A stretch of DNA of 64,000 bases from Rudanella paleaurantiibacter (GTDB lineage Bacteria > Bacteroidota > Bacteroidia > Cytophagales > Spirosomataceae): NCBI RefSeq assembly GCF_009184635.1, contig NZ_WELI01000002.1:186001-250000 (forward strand). The letters are read 5' to 3'. The notes beneath the pieces were generated by a model that saw nothing but the letters and a program-made list of their open reading frames with translations, ran no database searches and was not told the DNA's origin. Both the position numbers and the translations under genes were made by a program. The stretch's first letter is position 1, and every line of letters starts with the position of its first letter. This document shows positions 44,942 to 52,832 of the stretch, in pieces.

Positions 44942-45808
44942 TCAGAGCGGCAGGGGCATATCGTTAAAATCTTCGTCGGTCAGCTTAATTTGGGCAGCGG
45001 CCGTGTTCTCTTCGAGGTGCTTTACCGACGAGGTACCGGGAATCAGCAACATCACCGGCGACGCTGCCAGCAACCAGGCCAAAGCAATCTGGTATTCGGT
45101 AGCACCATGCCGCTCGGCAACGCGCTTCACGGCGGCTTCGGCACCCAAGTTACCTCCACCCAATGGGTACCACGGAATAAAGGCAATGTTGTTTTCCTCG
45201 CAATACTTGAGGGTCGAGTTCCACTTCTGCTGCCCGAAGCTGTACATGTTCTGCACCGAGACAACCTCGAAGTATTGCTGGGCCTCTTTGATCTGCTCGA
45301 CCGTCACCTCCGAAAGACCAATATGTTTGATTTTCCCCTGCTGCTGAGCTTCTTTCAGAAAACCGAGATACTCTTCCGAGGGCACCTTATCGTCGAAACG
45401 GTGCAACTGGTAGAGGTCTATTTGCTCCAGTTTCAGGCGTTTCAGGCTTCCGTTGAGGGCTTCTTCAAGATGTTTGCGGCTCCCGTCTATCGGCCACTGA
45501 TTGGGGCCGGTCCGCAGCAACGCTCCTTTGGTACCAATCACCAGATCGTCGGCGTAAGGGTGCAGAGCCTCGGCAATGAGTTCTTCTGAAACATACGGGC
45601 CGTACGAGTCGGCGGTATCGATGAAGTTGATACCCAGATCCAGGCAGCGTTTCAGCACCCGGATAGCCTCGTCGTGGTCGCGGGGTGGGCCCCAGATACC
45701 GTCGCCGGTAATACGCATGGCCCCGTAGCCCATTCGGTTCACGGTAAGGTCGCCACCGAGGGTGATAGTGCCCGAAGCAAGGGCGGTTTTTTCAGTTTGT
45801 GGTTGCAT
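44942..45808 (-). CDS. Aldo/keto reductase
   Basis: About 288 aa from the ATG at 45808. A TIM-barrel AKR with catalytic Asp and Tyr in DTADSYGPYVSEE (residues near 60), the catalytic Lys in GTKGALLRTG, and His in LYQLHRFDD. The C-terminal coenzyme-binding PGTSSVKHLEEN block fits NADP use. It reduces carbonyl compounds. The physiological substrate cannot be inferred. Single gene. Confidence 0.92.
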   Translation of the reverse strand: MQPQTEKTALASGTITLGGDLTVNRMGYGAMRITGDGIWGPPRDHDEAIRVLKRCLDLGINFIDTADSYGPYVSEELIAEALHPYADDLVIGTKGALLRTGPNQWPIDGSRKHLEEALNGSLKRLKLEQIDLYQLHRFDDKVPSEEYLGFLKEAQQQGKIKHIGLSEVTVEQIKEAQQYFEVVSVQNMYSFGQQKWNSTLKYCEENNIAFIPWYPLGGGNLGAEAAVKRVAERHGATEYQIALAWLLAASPVMLLIPGTSSVKHLEENTAAAQIKLTDEDFNDMPLPL

Positions 45809-45926
45809 TAGATATTGGTTGTTAAAAAACCATGATGTTCCAACCATCGGCCGGACTGTATTCTTTACAATCTGAACCCGCAAACTGTTTCTGTGCAATG
45901 CGATATTTTATGCTCAGGCTCCGGGT

Positions 45927-46724
45927 TTAATCAACGTATTCGAACACCCGAATCGGCGGGGGAGCTATGTATGCAATCTGCTGTATCTTATCGTCCAGAG
46001 AACGAACAACGGGCTCTTCCCGAATCAGGCGGCCGCGCCGGTCATACCACATACGGCTCGTGGTATTGGGCGTTTGATTGTCAAATTGCATAGACACTGT
46101 TCCCGTTTGCCCCTTGTAGCTATAAAGCGTAGCAAGATTAATGGCATTTTGAGTAAAAAGCCAGTTTTCCCGGATCAGCCGTCCGTCCCTATCATACACA
46201 TACGTAATGATGCGCTCGGGGTTTACCCGCAGGCTGTCGTCCCGGAACACTCTGGCCTGAACAGGACGGCCACCGGGGCCAAGTGTTATTTCGTTGGCCT
46301 CATATAACTGGAGAGCCTTACCCGGCGATTGCAGATAGTACGAAAGCTTAACAACCCGATTAGTCGCCGGATACTGATACTCAATCACAGCGGTCTGGCT
46401 AAAATCGTTAGGCCCCGTGCCTTGGTAATACGTGCGGTGATATATAAGCTGCCCCTGTGCATCATAGGTGTACGTTTCGTACCCCGTTCGGGTAGTAGCC
46501 TTTTCGGAGGAGAACCAATTGATCTGCTCCAGTTGCCCGGCTGGGTTATACTGATACTTACCCACGCGGGTTACGGTTTTACCATCAAAACTGCTGATTT
46601 GTGTTTGCCGGGCTATACGGGCCTGCGTGTCGGGAACAATATCGCCCCCCTGAGGAGTAAGCCAGTCAACTTCACAACTGGTCAACAAAAAAACTATCCA
46701 GATAAACGAAAGAAGCTGTTTCAT
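45927..46724 (-). CDS. Lipoprotein with YD-type repeats, paralogue 1
   Basis: About 265 aa from the ATG at 46724. The signal ends in lipobox LLTSC. The mature part has repeated short strands with Tyr at the ends, such as GKYQYNPAGQLEQINWFS, ETYTYDAQGQLIYHRTYY and ITYVYDRDGRLIREN, the YD-repeat theme of RHS-like proteins. It is closely similar in layout and sequence to the gene just upstream (46807-47604), with the same ending EYVD/EYLD, so the pair arose by tandem duplication. Function unknown. Confidence 0.75.
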   Translation of the reverse strand: MKQLLSFIWIVFLLTSCEVDWLTPQGGDIVPDTQARIARQTQISSFDGKTVTRVGKYQYNPAGQLEQINWFSSEKATTRTGYETYTYDAQGQLIYHRTYYQGTGPNDFSQTAVIEYQYPATNRVVKLSYYLQSPGKALQLYEANEITLGPGGRPVQARVFRDDSLRVNPERIITYVYDRDGRLIRENWLFTQNAINLATLYSYKGQTGTVSMQFDNQTPNTTSRMWYDRRGRLIREEPVVRSLDDKIQQIAYIAPPPIRVFEYVD

Positions 46725-46806
46725 CACGGATTCAAGTTCACAAGTTCAACCCCAAATTAACGCTGTTTGCTTTTCAATGGCATACGCTATGGTAAGGAAT
46801 CAACGC

Positions 46807-47604
46807 TCAATCTAAATATTCGTGCACGGTGACCCCGACAAACATACCAAAACACAGCAACGGGTTGGTTCGGACTACTTCTTCCTGCACCAGTCGGCCG
46901 CGGGCGTCGTACGTCCGTTTCTGTTCCGAAATACTTTCTTTCGATTGCGGGATAAACTCATCAACACGCGCCGTACGTCCTTTGTAGGTGTACACCATCG
47001 ACCGAAAAGCGGTACCGGTACCACTGCGGGTTTCTTCTTTTATCAGACGCCCATTCTCGTACTGGTACGTGGTTATCTGGCTCGGCTCGTTGGGTGAGGT
47101 ACCGTATAAACTAAAAAACGCTGACGTAACGGGCAGGTTATTCTGCCGAACCGTCTCAGTCCGGGCCTGGGGTTTCAGGGCACCCGTCTGGTAATCGGCA
47201 TAGAGCATCGTTTCTACCGTTTTATCAGGACTGGGGTAGGTGTACTGCCGTGTCGTGTTTGGCTTGAAATCGCCGGTCTGCGACGTGCGGCTATACTCGA
47301 CCCGGCTCTGTACTTGCCGGTTGTCGGTATAGGTATACATTTCGTAGGCGTACCGGTCCAGGCTTCCGTTTGCATTGCGGCTAAAACGGTCTACACGCTC
47401 AAGCAGGCCGTTCGCACCGTACACGTACCGGATTTCCGACAAAACGGTTTTGTTATCGGGGCCACCCAACGAGTAAGTCCGGGCAATTCGCGCCGACCCA
47501 TCGGGCACCACGGCCGGGCCATTGTCGGAGGTCTGAAGCAAGTTAAGTTCGCAACTGCTGAGCGTCAGCAGCAGGGCGGTCAGAAAAAGTAGCATTTTCA
47601 TCAT
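46807..47604 (-). CDS. Lipoprotein with YD-type repeats, paralogue 2
   Basis: A 265-aa lipoprotein (lipobox LSSC) with the same plan as its neighbour: ARIARTYSLGGPDNKTV aligns with ARIARQTQISSFDGKTV, followed by YVYGANGLLERVDRFSR, YEMYTYTDNRQVQSRVEYSR, ITTYQYENGRLIKEE and a final VHEYLD. It lies 82 bases upstream of paralogue 1 and probably leads the pair. Divergence between the copies is substantial, so the duplication is not recent. Function unknown. Confidence 0.75.
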   Translation of the reverse strand: MMKMLLFLTALLLTLSSCELNLLQTSDNGPAVVPDGSARIARTYSLGGPDNKTVLSEIRYVYGANGLLERVDRFSRNANGSLDRYAYEMYTYTDNRQVQSRVEYSRTSQTGDFKPNTTRQYTYPSPDKTVETMLYADYQTGALKPQARTETVRQNNLPVTSAFFSLYGTSPNEPSQITTYQYENGRLIKEETRSGTGTAFRSMVYTYKGRTARVDEFIPQSKESISEQKRTYDARGRLVQEEVVRTNPLLCFGMFVGVTVHEYLD

Positions 47605-47642
47605 TACAAGAGGTTTAAGTAGTCAGACTGAATTGAATGTAT

Positions 47643-47726
47643 AATGAACAGTGTAAAATGTACAATAAAAGGGCTGATTATCAGCAGGTACTACAATTGT
47701 TAATTATGCATTTTACATTGTTCATT
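47643..47726. repeat. AT-rich inverted repeat, second copy type
   Basis: Arms 47643-47666 and 47703-47726 match at 21 of 24 positions, built from AATGAACA, TGTAAAATG and AAT words. It resembles the repeat between rpsL and rpsG in size and word use. Confidence 0.7.
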
Positions 47727-47804
47727 CACTTAACATACAGAGACTGGACAAATCGGAAGTAGGCTTAACGTGTTGTTTTGTTGGATGGTTAGGTGATTCA
47801 ATTA

Positions 47805-47943
47805 CCACCCCCTAACCCCCTCCTGAAAGAGCAGGAGGGGGAAGTAAAATTTCCACCTCGCTTAAATCAAGAGACCCCACACCCACATAAGCTTGTCTGG
47901 TAAGCCCTCCCCCTCCTTTTTTTAGGAGGGGGCCGGGGGGTGG
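47805..47943. repeat. C/G-rich twin-hairpin element
   Basis: Outer arms CCACCCCCTAACCCCCTCCT (47805-47824) and 47924-47943 match at 17 of 20 positions. Each outer arm also pairs with a nearby copy of the same CCCCCTCCT word, making two hairpins (47816-47841 and about 47908-47932). This pattern is widespread as an intergenic repeat in Bacteroidota and cyanobacteria. Confidence 0.75.
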
Positions 47944-48093
47944 TCCACACCCCTACCGACTCCGAAACGGGCGAAACGGTTGGAACCGGGCCTATTTTTT
48001 TTCAGGCCCCGGCCTTAGGGCAAAAGTTAGGTAGGCTTTTCAGCTTCAGGCTGGTATTTTTGCACGACACTTCACCCGCAAACGGTTTTAATT

Positions 48094-48130
48094 GCCGGAC
48101 CACCGGGGTGCCGGACCACCGGACCGCCGG
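48094..48130 (+). repeat. Short GC-rich tandem repeat
   Basis: Two copies of GCCGGACCACCGG (48094-48106 and 48110-48122) separated by GGT, followed by a partial GCCGG at 48126-48130. It lies 25 bases before the aminotransferase start and may form RNA structure in the leader. Confidence 0.5.
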
Positions 48131-48154
48131 CCTGTAACTGTTTATTGCCTGCTC

Positions 48155-49330
48155 ATGATTATTCCCCTCGCTCACCGCGCTGGTCAGACACAAGAGTACT
48201 ACTTTTCGGTGAAACTGGCCGAAGTTCGCCAACTGATTGCCGCTGGCCACGACGTCATCAATATGGGTATTGGTAACCCGGACATGATGCCCTCTGCCGA
48301 GACCATCGATACACTCGCTCAGGTGGCACAACGCCCCGATGCCCACGGGTATCAGCCCTATAAAGGTACACCCGCATTCCGGCAGGCAGTGGCCGGTTTT
48401 TACAAGCATACCTACGGTGTTTCGCTCGACCCCGACACCGAAATTCTGCCCCTGATCGGCTCGAAAGAAGGCATCACGCATATTTCGCTGACGTTTCTGA
48501 ACGAGGGCGACGGCGTGCTGGTGCCCGAACTGGGTTACCCGGCCTACCGCGCCGTGAGCAAGCTGGTTGGTGCCAATGTACGCGAGTACCCGCTTGGGGA
48601 AAACAACGGCTGGCAACCCGACTGGGCAGCGCTGAGCGAGTTGGTACAGCAGGCCCCGGCCAAAATCATGTGGCTCAATTACCCCCACATGCCCACGGGA
48701 GCACCGGCAACCAAAGCACTCTTTGAACAGGCCGTGCGGTTTGCCCACGATCACAAGGTGCTGCTTTGCCACGACAACCCCTATAGTCTGGTGCTCAACA
48801 AGCAGGCCCCTATCAGTTTGTTATCAATCGACGGAGCGAAAGAGGTAGCCATGGAACTGAACTCCATGAGCAAGTCGCACAACATGGCCGGCTGGCGGGT
48901 CGGCTGGCTCTCGGCCGCCAAACCGTATATCGACGCTGTGCTGACGATCAAAAGCAACGTGGATTCGGGTATGTTCCGACCGCTACTCGATGCGGCTACC
49001 GTAGCCCTCAACAACCCCGACTCCTGGCATGCCGAACGGAATGCCGTATACGCCGGGCGGCTCTCGGCCGTGTACGCTTTTCTCGACACCCTCGGCTGCA
49101 CCTACGCCACCAATCAGGAGGGTATGTTTATCTGGGCCAAACTCCCTGATTCGGTGCCCTCGGCCGAAGAACTGGTTAACCGACTCCTAATCGAGAAGCA
49201 TGTGTTCATCGCCCCCGGCTTTATTTTCGGCCCTAAAGGCCAACGGTACATCCGGGTATCGCTCTGCGTCGACGAAAGCCGGATTCGGGAGGCCGTTGCC
49301 CGGTTGAGCCCTACAGAAACCCCAGCCTAA
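48155..49330 (+). CDS. Class I/II PLP-dependent aminotransferase
   Basis: About 391 aa from the ATG at 48155; the longer frame runs through the tandem repeat. Fold-type I motifs: VINMGIGNPDMMPSAETI near 35, the LNYPHMPTGAP loop near 170 (HMPTG in place of NPTG), and the PLP lysine in SMSKSHNMAGWRVGW near 234. Directly upstream of tyrA (14 bases), so it probably completes tyrosine or phenylalanine synthesis by transaminating the keto acid. The exact amino donor is not known. Confidence 0.9.
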   Translation: MIIPLAHRAGQTQEYYFSVKLAEVRQLIAAGHDVINMGIGNPDMMPSAETIDTLAQVAQRPDAHGYQPYKGTPAFRQAVAGFYKHTYGVSLDPDTEILPLIGSKEGITHISLTFLNEGDGVLVPELGYPAYRAVSKLVGANVREYPLGENNGWQPDWAALSELVQQAPAKIMWLNYPHMPTGAPATKALFEQAVRFAHDHKVLLCHDNPYSLVLNKQAPISLLSIDGAKEVAMELNSMSKSHNMAGWRVGWLSAAKPYIDAVLTIKSNVDSGMFRPLLDAATVALNNPDSWHAERNAVYAGRLSAVYAFLDTLGCTYATNQEGMFIWAKLPDSVPSAEELVNRLLIEKHVFIAPGFIFGPKGQRYIRVSLCVDESRIREAVARLSPTETPA

Positions 49331-49344
49331 CTGCACCTAATCAA

Positions 49345-50202
49345 ATGAATATCACTATAATCGGTATCGGTTTACTGGGCGGCTCAATGGCTCTGGCCGT
49401 GAAGGACAAATACCCCAAAGCCCGGTTTTTCGGGGTCGATGCGTCGGTTGTGCACGGGCAATTGGCCGTAGCCAAGGGGCTCGTCGACGAGGTATTGCCC
49501 TTTGAGCAGGCCGTACCTCAGTCGGATCTGGTGGTGCTGGCCACACCGGTCAACACCATCATTAACCTGTTGCCTACCGTGCTCGATGCCCTGCCGTGGC
49601 ATGGCACCGTCGTCGATTTGGGCTCCACCAAAGAGACTATCTGTGCCGTAGCCGACAAGCACCCGCGCCGGGCGCAGTTTGTGGCCGCGCACCCCATGGC
49701 CGGTACCGAAAATTCGGGGCCGGGAGCCGCTTTTCGGGAGTTGCTGCCGGGTAAAAACCTTATCATCTGCGACCGCGAAAAAAGTAACCCCGACAGCCTG
49801 ACACTCGTTGAATCGGTATTTCGCGACATCGGGATGAAGCTGTTTTACATGACCCCCAGCGAGCACGACCTGCACTTGGCCTACGTGTCGCACCTGAGCC
49901 ACATCAGCAGCTTTGCCCTGGGGCTGACCGTACTGGAAAAAGAAAAAGACGAGCAGGCCATTTTCGATATGGCCAGTACGGGTTTCAGTAGCACCGTGCG
50001 ACTCGCCAAAAGCTCACCGGCCATGTGGGCTCCTATTTTCGACCAAAACCGGCAAAACGTGTCGCGGGCCCTGGCCGATTATATCCAGTTTTTAGAGCAG
50101 TTCAAAGCCGCCATTGATGAGCAGGACCTGGGCCAATCGTACGATTTCATGAATCGCGCCAATGTAATCCGGCGCGTGCTCGACGGCATCGAAAAACGCT
50201 AA
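49345..50202 (+). CDS. tyrA: Prephenate dehydrogenase
   Basis: A 285-aa enzyme without a chorismate mutase or ACT extension. NAD(P)-binding GIGLLGGSMALAV at the N-terminus, VVDLGSTKETIC, and the substrate-binding HPMAGTENSGPGAAF block near 115. It oxidises prephenate to 4-hydroxyphenylpyruvate, the tyrosine precursor. The neighbouring aminotransferase supplies the last step. No pheA or DAHP synthase gene adjoins them. Confidence 0.94.
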   Translation: MNITIIGIGLLGGSMALAVKDKYPKARFFGVDASVVHGQLAVAKGLVDEVLPFEQAVPQSDLVVLATPVNTIINLLPTVLDALPWHGTVVDLGSTKETICAVADKHPRRAQFVAAHPMAGTENSGPGAAFRELLPGKNLIICDREKSNPDSLTLVESVFRDIGMKLFYMTPSEHDLHLAYVSHLSHISSFALGLTVLEKEKDEQAIFDMASTGFSSTVRLAKSSPAMWAPIFDQNRQNVSRALADYIQFLEQFKAAIDEQDLGQSYDFMNRANVIRRVLDGIEKR

Positions 50203-50205
50203 ACG

Positions 50206-50649
50206 GTGGCCCTGCAAACGGTCTATATACTACACACAACCGACCTGAACCGGTCTACTTTTGATGCCGTCCGGGCTATTGTGGCCAGTCAGTTGCCCGC
50301 GTGCCGGTGCGTTGAGCAGCCGGTAGGGGGCAATACACAGGCCGAGTGGGAAGCCGTGTTGCGGCCCCTGATTCGGCCCGGCGAGGGAACGCTGTTGCTC
50401 ACCCTGAGCGATTGCGGCCCCACCGACCCGGTGCCCGATGCCACCACGGCTTTTTGCACCCGGTTTTTGCCCGGTTTCAGTACATTGTTGCGTACCCACA
50501 CCCGCGAAGCCCTCCTCTGGCGTAATACCGCCGGGCTTTGCGGGCAAACGTTACTGATTAACCTGCCCACGTCTGCCGAAGCGGTTGAGCAGGGGTTTCC
50601 CCGGCTGTTTCCGGCCATTCCGAACGCCATCCTGCTCGCCAGTCGGTAG
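50206..50649 (+). CDS. Divergent MogA/MoaB-like protein
   Basis: A 147-aa protein from a GTG start three bases after the tyrA stop. It has the outline of a MoaB/MogA molybdopterin-binding domain: VYILHTTDLNRSTFDAVRAI, then TLLLTLSDCGPTDPVPDATT at the position of the TGGTG...RD-TPEAT motif, FLPGFSTLLR (PGF), and GLCGQTLLINLPTSAEAVEQ with FPAIPNAILL. The GGTG core is degraded to SDCG, so binding or activity may be lost or changed. Translational coupling to tyrA is likely. The assignment is by pattern recognition. Confidence 0.6.
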   Translation: MALQTVYILHTTDLNRSTFDAVRAIVASQLPACRCVEQPVGGNTQAEWEAVLRPLIRPGEGTLLLTLSDCGPTDPVPDATTAFCTRFLPGFSTLLRTHTREALLWRNTAGLCGQTLLINLPTSAEAVEQGFPRLFPAIPNAILLASR

Positions 50650-50670
50650 TTCTGGTGAAGCAACGTGAGC

Positions 50671-51969
50671 TTACTTCACGGGTGGTACTTTCAACTGCCC
50701 CTCAATCCACTCCATGCCACGCTCCATGAGTGCATAGGCGTACCGCACCCGGTTATCGAAGTGCTCGTCGCCCGTCACTTTCTGGGCCACAAACTTGCGG
50801 ATCAGGGCGGCATTGTCGGCGGCAGTAGGGTTGGGCACATCGGGGTCTTCATCAGTCCGAAACGACGTAAACTCCGGCCGGTCGGCTTCGAAGTTCTGGA
50901 AAAACAGGTGGCCCTGCGCTGTCCGAACGGCACACAGCACCCCACTCGCCCGGCTGGTGGCAGGCGCCAGCGTCCCTTCCAGCCCCCGTTTCATCACAAT
51001 AGCCGCGTCGAAACCGGCCATCAGGGCCAATTCGGCCATTTTCATCTGGTAAGTGATGTGAAATACCGACGTCACCAGAATCCGCGCTCCGCAGGGGTTC
51101 AGTACTTTTTCGAGCGTAGCCAGAAACGGGCGCTTAAGCAGCACCTGCCGCCGATCGACCCACCGGTTGAGCGCGGGCGAGAGGGCTTTCTGATCCAGCA
51201 CCCACCCGTAAGGCATGAGTGGCTCGGTCAGTTCGTGGCGGCTCTGCATGTACTGGCAACCCAGGTGCATGTACAGATCGTGGGCGTTGAGCGTGAGCTT
51301 AGGCCCCCCCGACCGGCCCACCATCGACAAGGCACCGTAGCCCCGCCGTTCGAACCAGTTGGCCAGCAAAGGCGTGATCATGTAACTATGCTCCACCCCA
51401 TCGAATGGCTCGGCGAGCTGCACAAGCGGGCGCTCGCTCACGGTTTGGTTGAGCCGAAAACCGGGCGTAAACGTGCGCTCGGCGGCCCGCATCAGGCCTA
51501 AGTACTCGTCGTTGGTTTCGTGCCGCACCCGCATAATACTGGCCGCAAACCCCCGAAAAGCCTCGCAGGGCTCATTCCCAAACAGGTAGTCGCCCAGTTG
51601 CTCGGCTTCACTCACCGATAACGTATGCCCCCGCACCAGCCTGACGGCAATAGGCAACAAACCAGCATGGAGGTCGGTACATAATTTCTGGATCAGAAAG
51701 GTTGGGTGCCGAAATGCGTCTTTCCCGATGGCCGATTCGAGCGTCAGCTCGGCTTCGGTGGGACCCTTTGCCAGTAACGCCCCAATAAAAGCCCCCCGTT
51801 GGAGCGGGTGCGTGTTAGGGTCGGTGAGGGCTTGCCGGCAGGCTTCGAGCAGATCGGCTGGTAAAGGTTTACTACCATGTTTACCAATCCCGATATGTTT
51901 GATTGCCTGGCCAAGTACCGTATTGCCGGGTGCCACGTGAGTCGGGTCGAGATTAATCACAGACGCCAA
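50671..51969 (-). CDS. TrpD2/YbiB-like anthranilate phosphoribosyltransferase homologue
   Basis: About 432 aa. No ATG is usable: the start is TTG at 51969 or GTG at 51960. Residues 30-100 form the helical N-terminal domain, and AEPFDGVEHSYMITPLLANW opens the alpha/beta domain at about 190. The GGPKLTLNAHDLY region replaces the GTG-type PRPP loop. This is the TrpD2 branch, some members of which bind nucleic acid rather than act in tryptophan synthesis. It is convergent with the MogA-like gene. Confidence 0.75.
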   Translation of the reverse strand: MASVINLDPTHVAPGNTVLGQAIKHIGIGKHGSKPLPADLLEACRQALTDPNTHPLQRGAFIGALLAKGPTEAELTLESAIGKDAFRHPTFLIQKLCTDLHAGLLPIAVRLVRGHTLSVSEAEQLGDYLFGNEPCEAFRGFAASIMRVRHETNDEYLGLMRAAERTFTPGFRLNQTVSERPLVQLAEPFDGVEHSYMITPLLANWFERRGYGALSMVGRSGGPKLTLNAHDLYMHLGCQYMQSRHELTEPLMPYGWVLDQKALSPALNRWVDRRQVLLKRPFLATLEKVLNPCGARILVTSVFHITYQMKMAELALMAGFDAAIVMKRGLEGTLAPATSRASGVLCAVRTAQGHLFFQNFEADRPEFTSFRTDEDPDVPNPTAADNAALIRKFVAQKVTGDEHFDNRVRYAYALMERGMEWIEGQLKVPPVK

Positions 51970-52349
51970 TGCTTAATAGGGTGTAACAACAGATTAGCGG
52001 TTTTCTGCTTTCGTTTTTGCGTGAATGAAGTGCGAATGGCCGGTAGAATCAGCTAAAAATTACGATCAAAATGCATGCAACAGGCTATTTCGGAGCAACT
52101 ATTCACGAAAAAACAACTTGGCTCCTGCCCGCATAAAACGATCAGCATTAAAAATGGAATTATTCCGGGAAACTACTTCTATCCCAATACATTCTGACGC
52201 AGTGGAACGGCGCAGAGATTGGAGTCAGGTCTACCAATCGGTCAGCACCGTGTTCAGATCCTGCGCTCTCCCGAATAAGGTATTAGCGGCCCAATAACGC
52301 CTTATACCGGTATATTGCACGACTGATGCAATAACCAACCCCTCCAACT
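51970..52349. other. Spacer with no supported gene
   Basis: 380 bases between the TrpD2-like and RidA genes. A TATATTGC near 52311 resembles a -7 box and may serve ridA. A 90-codon open frame inside has no recognisable domain and is not called. Confidence 0.5.
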
Positions 52350-52736
52350 ATGTCACGACAAAACATTCTGACCGGCTCACCCTGGGAAGACAAAATGGGC
52401 TACTGCCGGGCCGTTCGGATCGGCAACATCATTGAAGTATCGGGCACGGTGGCTATTGTGGATGGCGAAACCGTTAAAAAAGACGACATCTACGCCCAAA
52501 CCCACAATATTCTGACGCGCGTAGCCGACGTGCTAACGCAGGCCGGAGCCTCTATGAACGACGTAATTCGGACCCGTATGTTCACCACACAAATTAGCCG
52601 TTGGGAAGAAATAGCCCGGGCGCACGGGGCCTTTTTCGGCGAAATAAAACCCACAACGGGCATCTACGAAGTGAGTGCGCTCATCAGCCCCGATTACCTG
52701 ATTGAGATTGAGTTTACGGCGGTTGTGAGCGAGTAA
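52350..52736 (+). CDS. RidA family (YjgF/UK114) protein
   Basis: A 128-aa single-domain protein: YCRAVRIGNIIEVSGTVAIV, then NDVIRTRMFTTQISRWEEIA with the imine-deaminase Arg, and a final SPDYLIEIEFTAVV. RidA proteins hydrolyse reactive enamine/imine intermediates to keto acids and ammonia. Cytoplasmic. Single gene before the helicase. Confidence 0.9.
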   Translation: MSRQNILTGSPWEDKMGYCRAVRIGNIIEVSGTVAIVDGETVKKDDIYAQTHNILTRVADVLTQAGASMNDVIRTRMFTTQISRWEEIARAHGAFFGEIKPTTGIYEVSALISPDYLIEIEFTAVVSE

Positions 52737-52832
52737 ACCGCCTTTTCGATAGGATGATTTAGACGATTGGTGAATTTTTCGATGCATCTCGCGTTATGTA
52801 CCTAAGTCTAAATCGTCCTTTTCTCCGTTTCA

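Larger units (their letters stand above)
47605..48154. other. Repeat-rich intergenic region
   Basis: 550 bases hold an AT-rich inverted repeat (47643-47726), a C/G-rich twin-hairpin element (47805-47943) and a short GCCGGACCACCGG tandem repeat (48094-48130) just before the aminotransferase gene. No gene is supported. Confidence 0.6.

Noticed and set aside
52025-52297. 90-codon frame in the spacer before ridA
   Set aside because: No domain and no ribosome-binding site; judged non-coding, though a small gene cannot be fully excluded.
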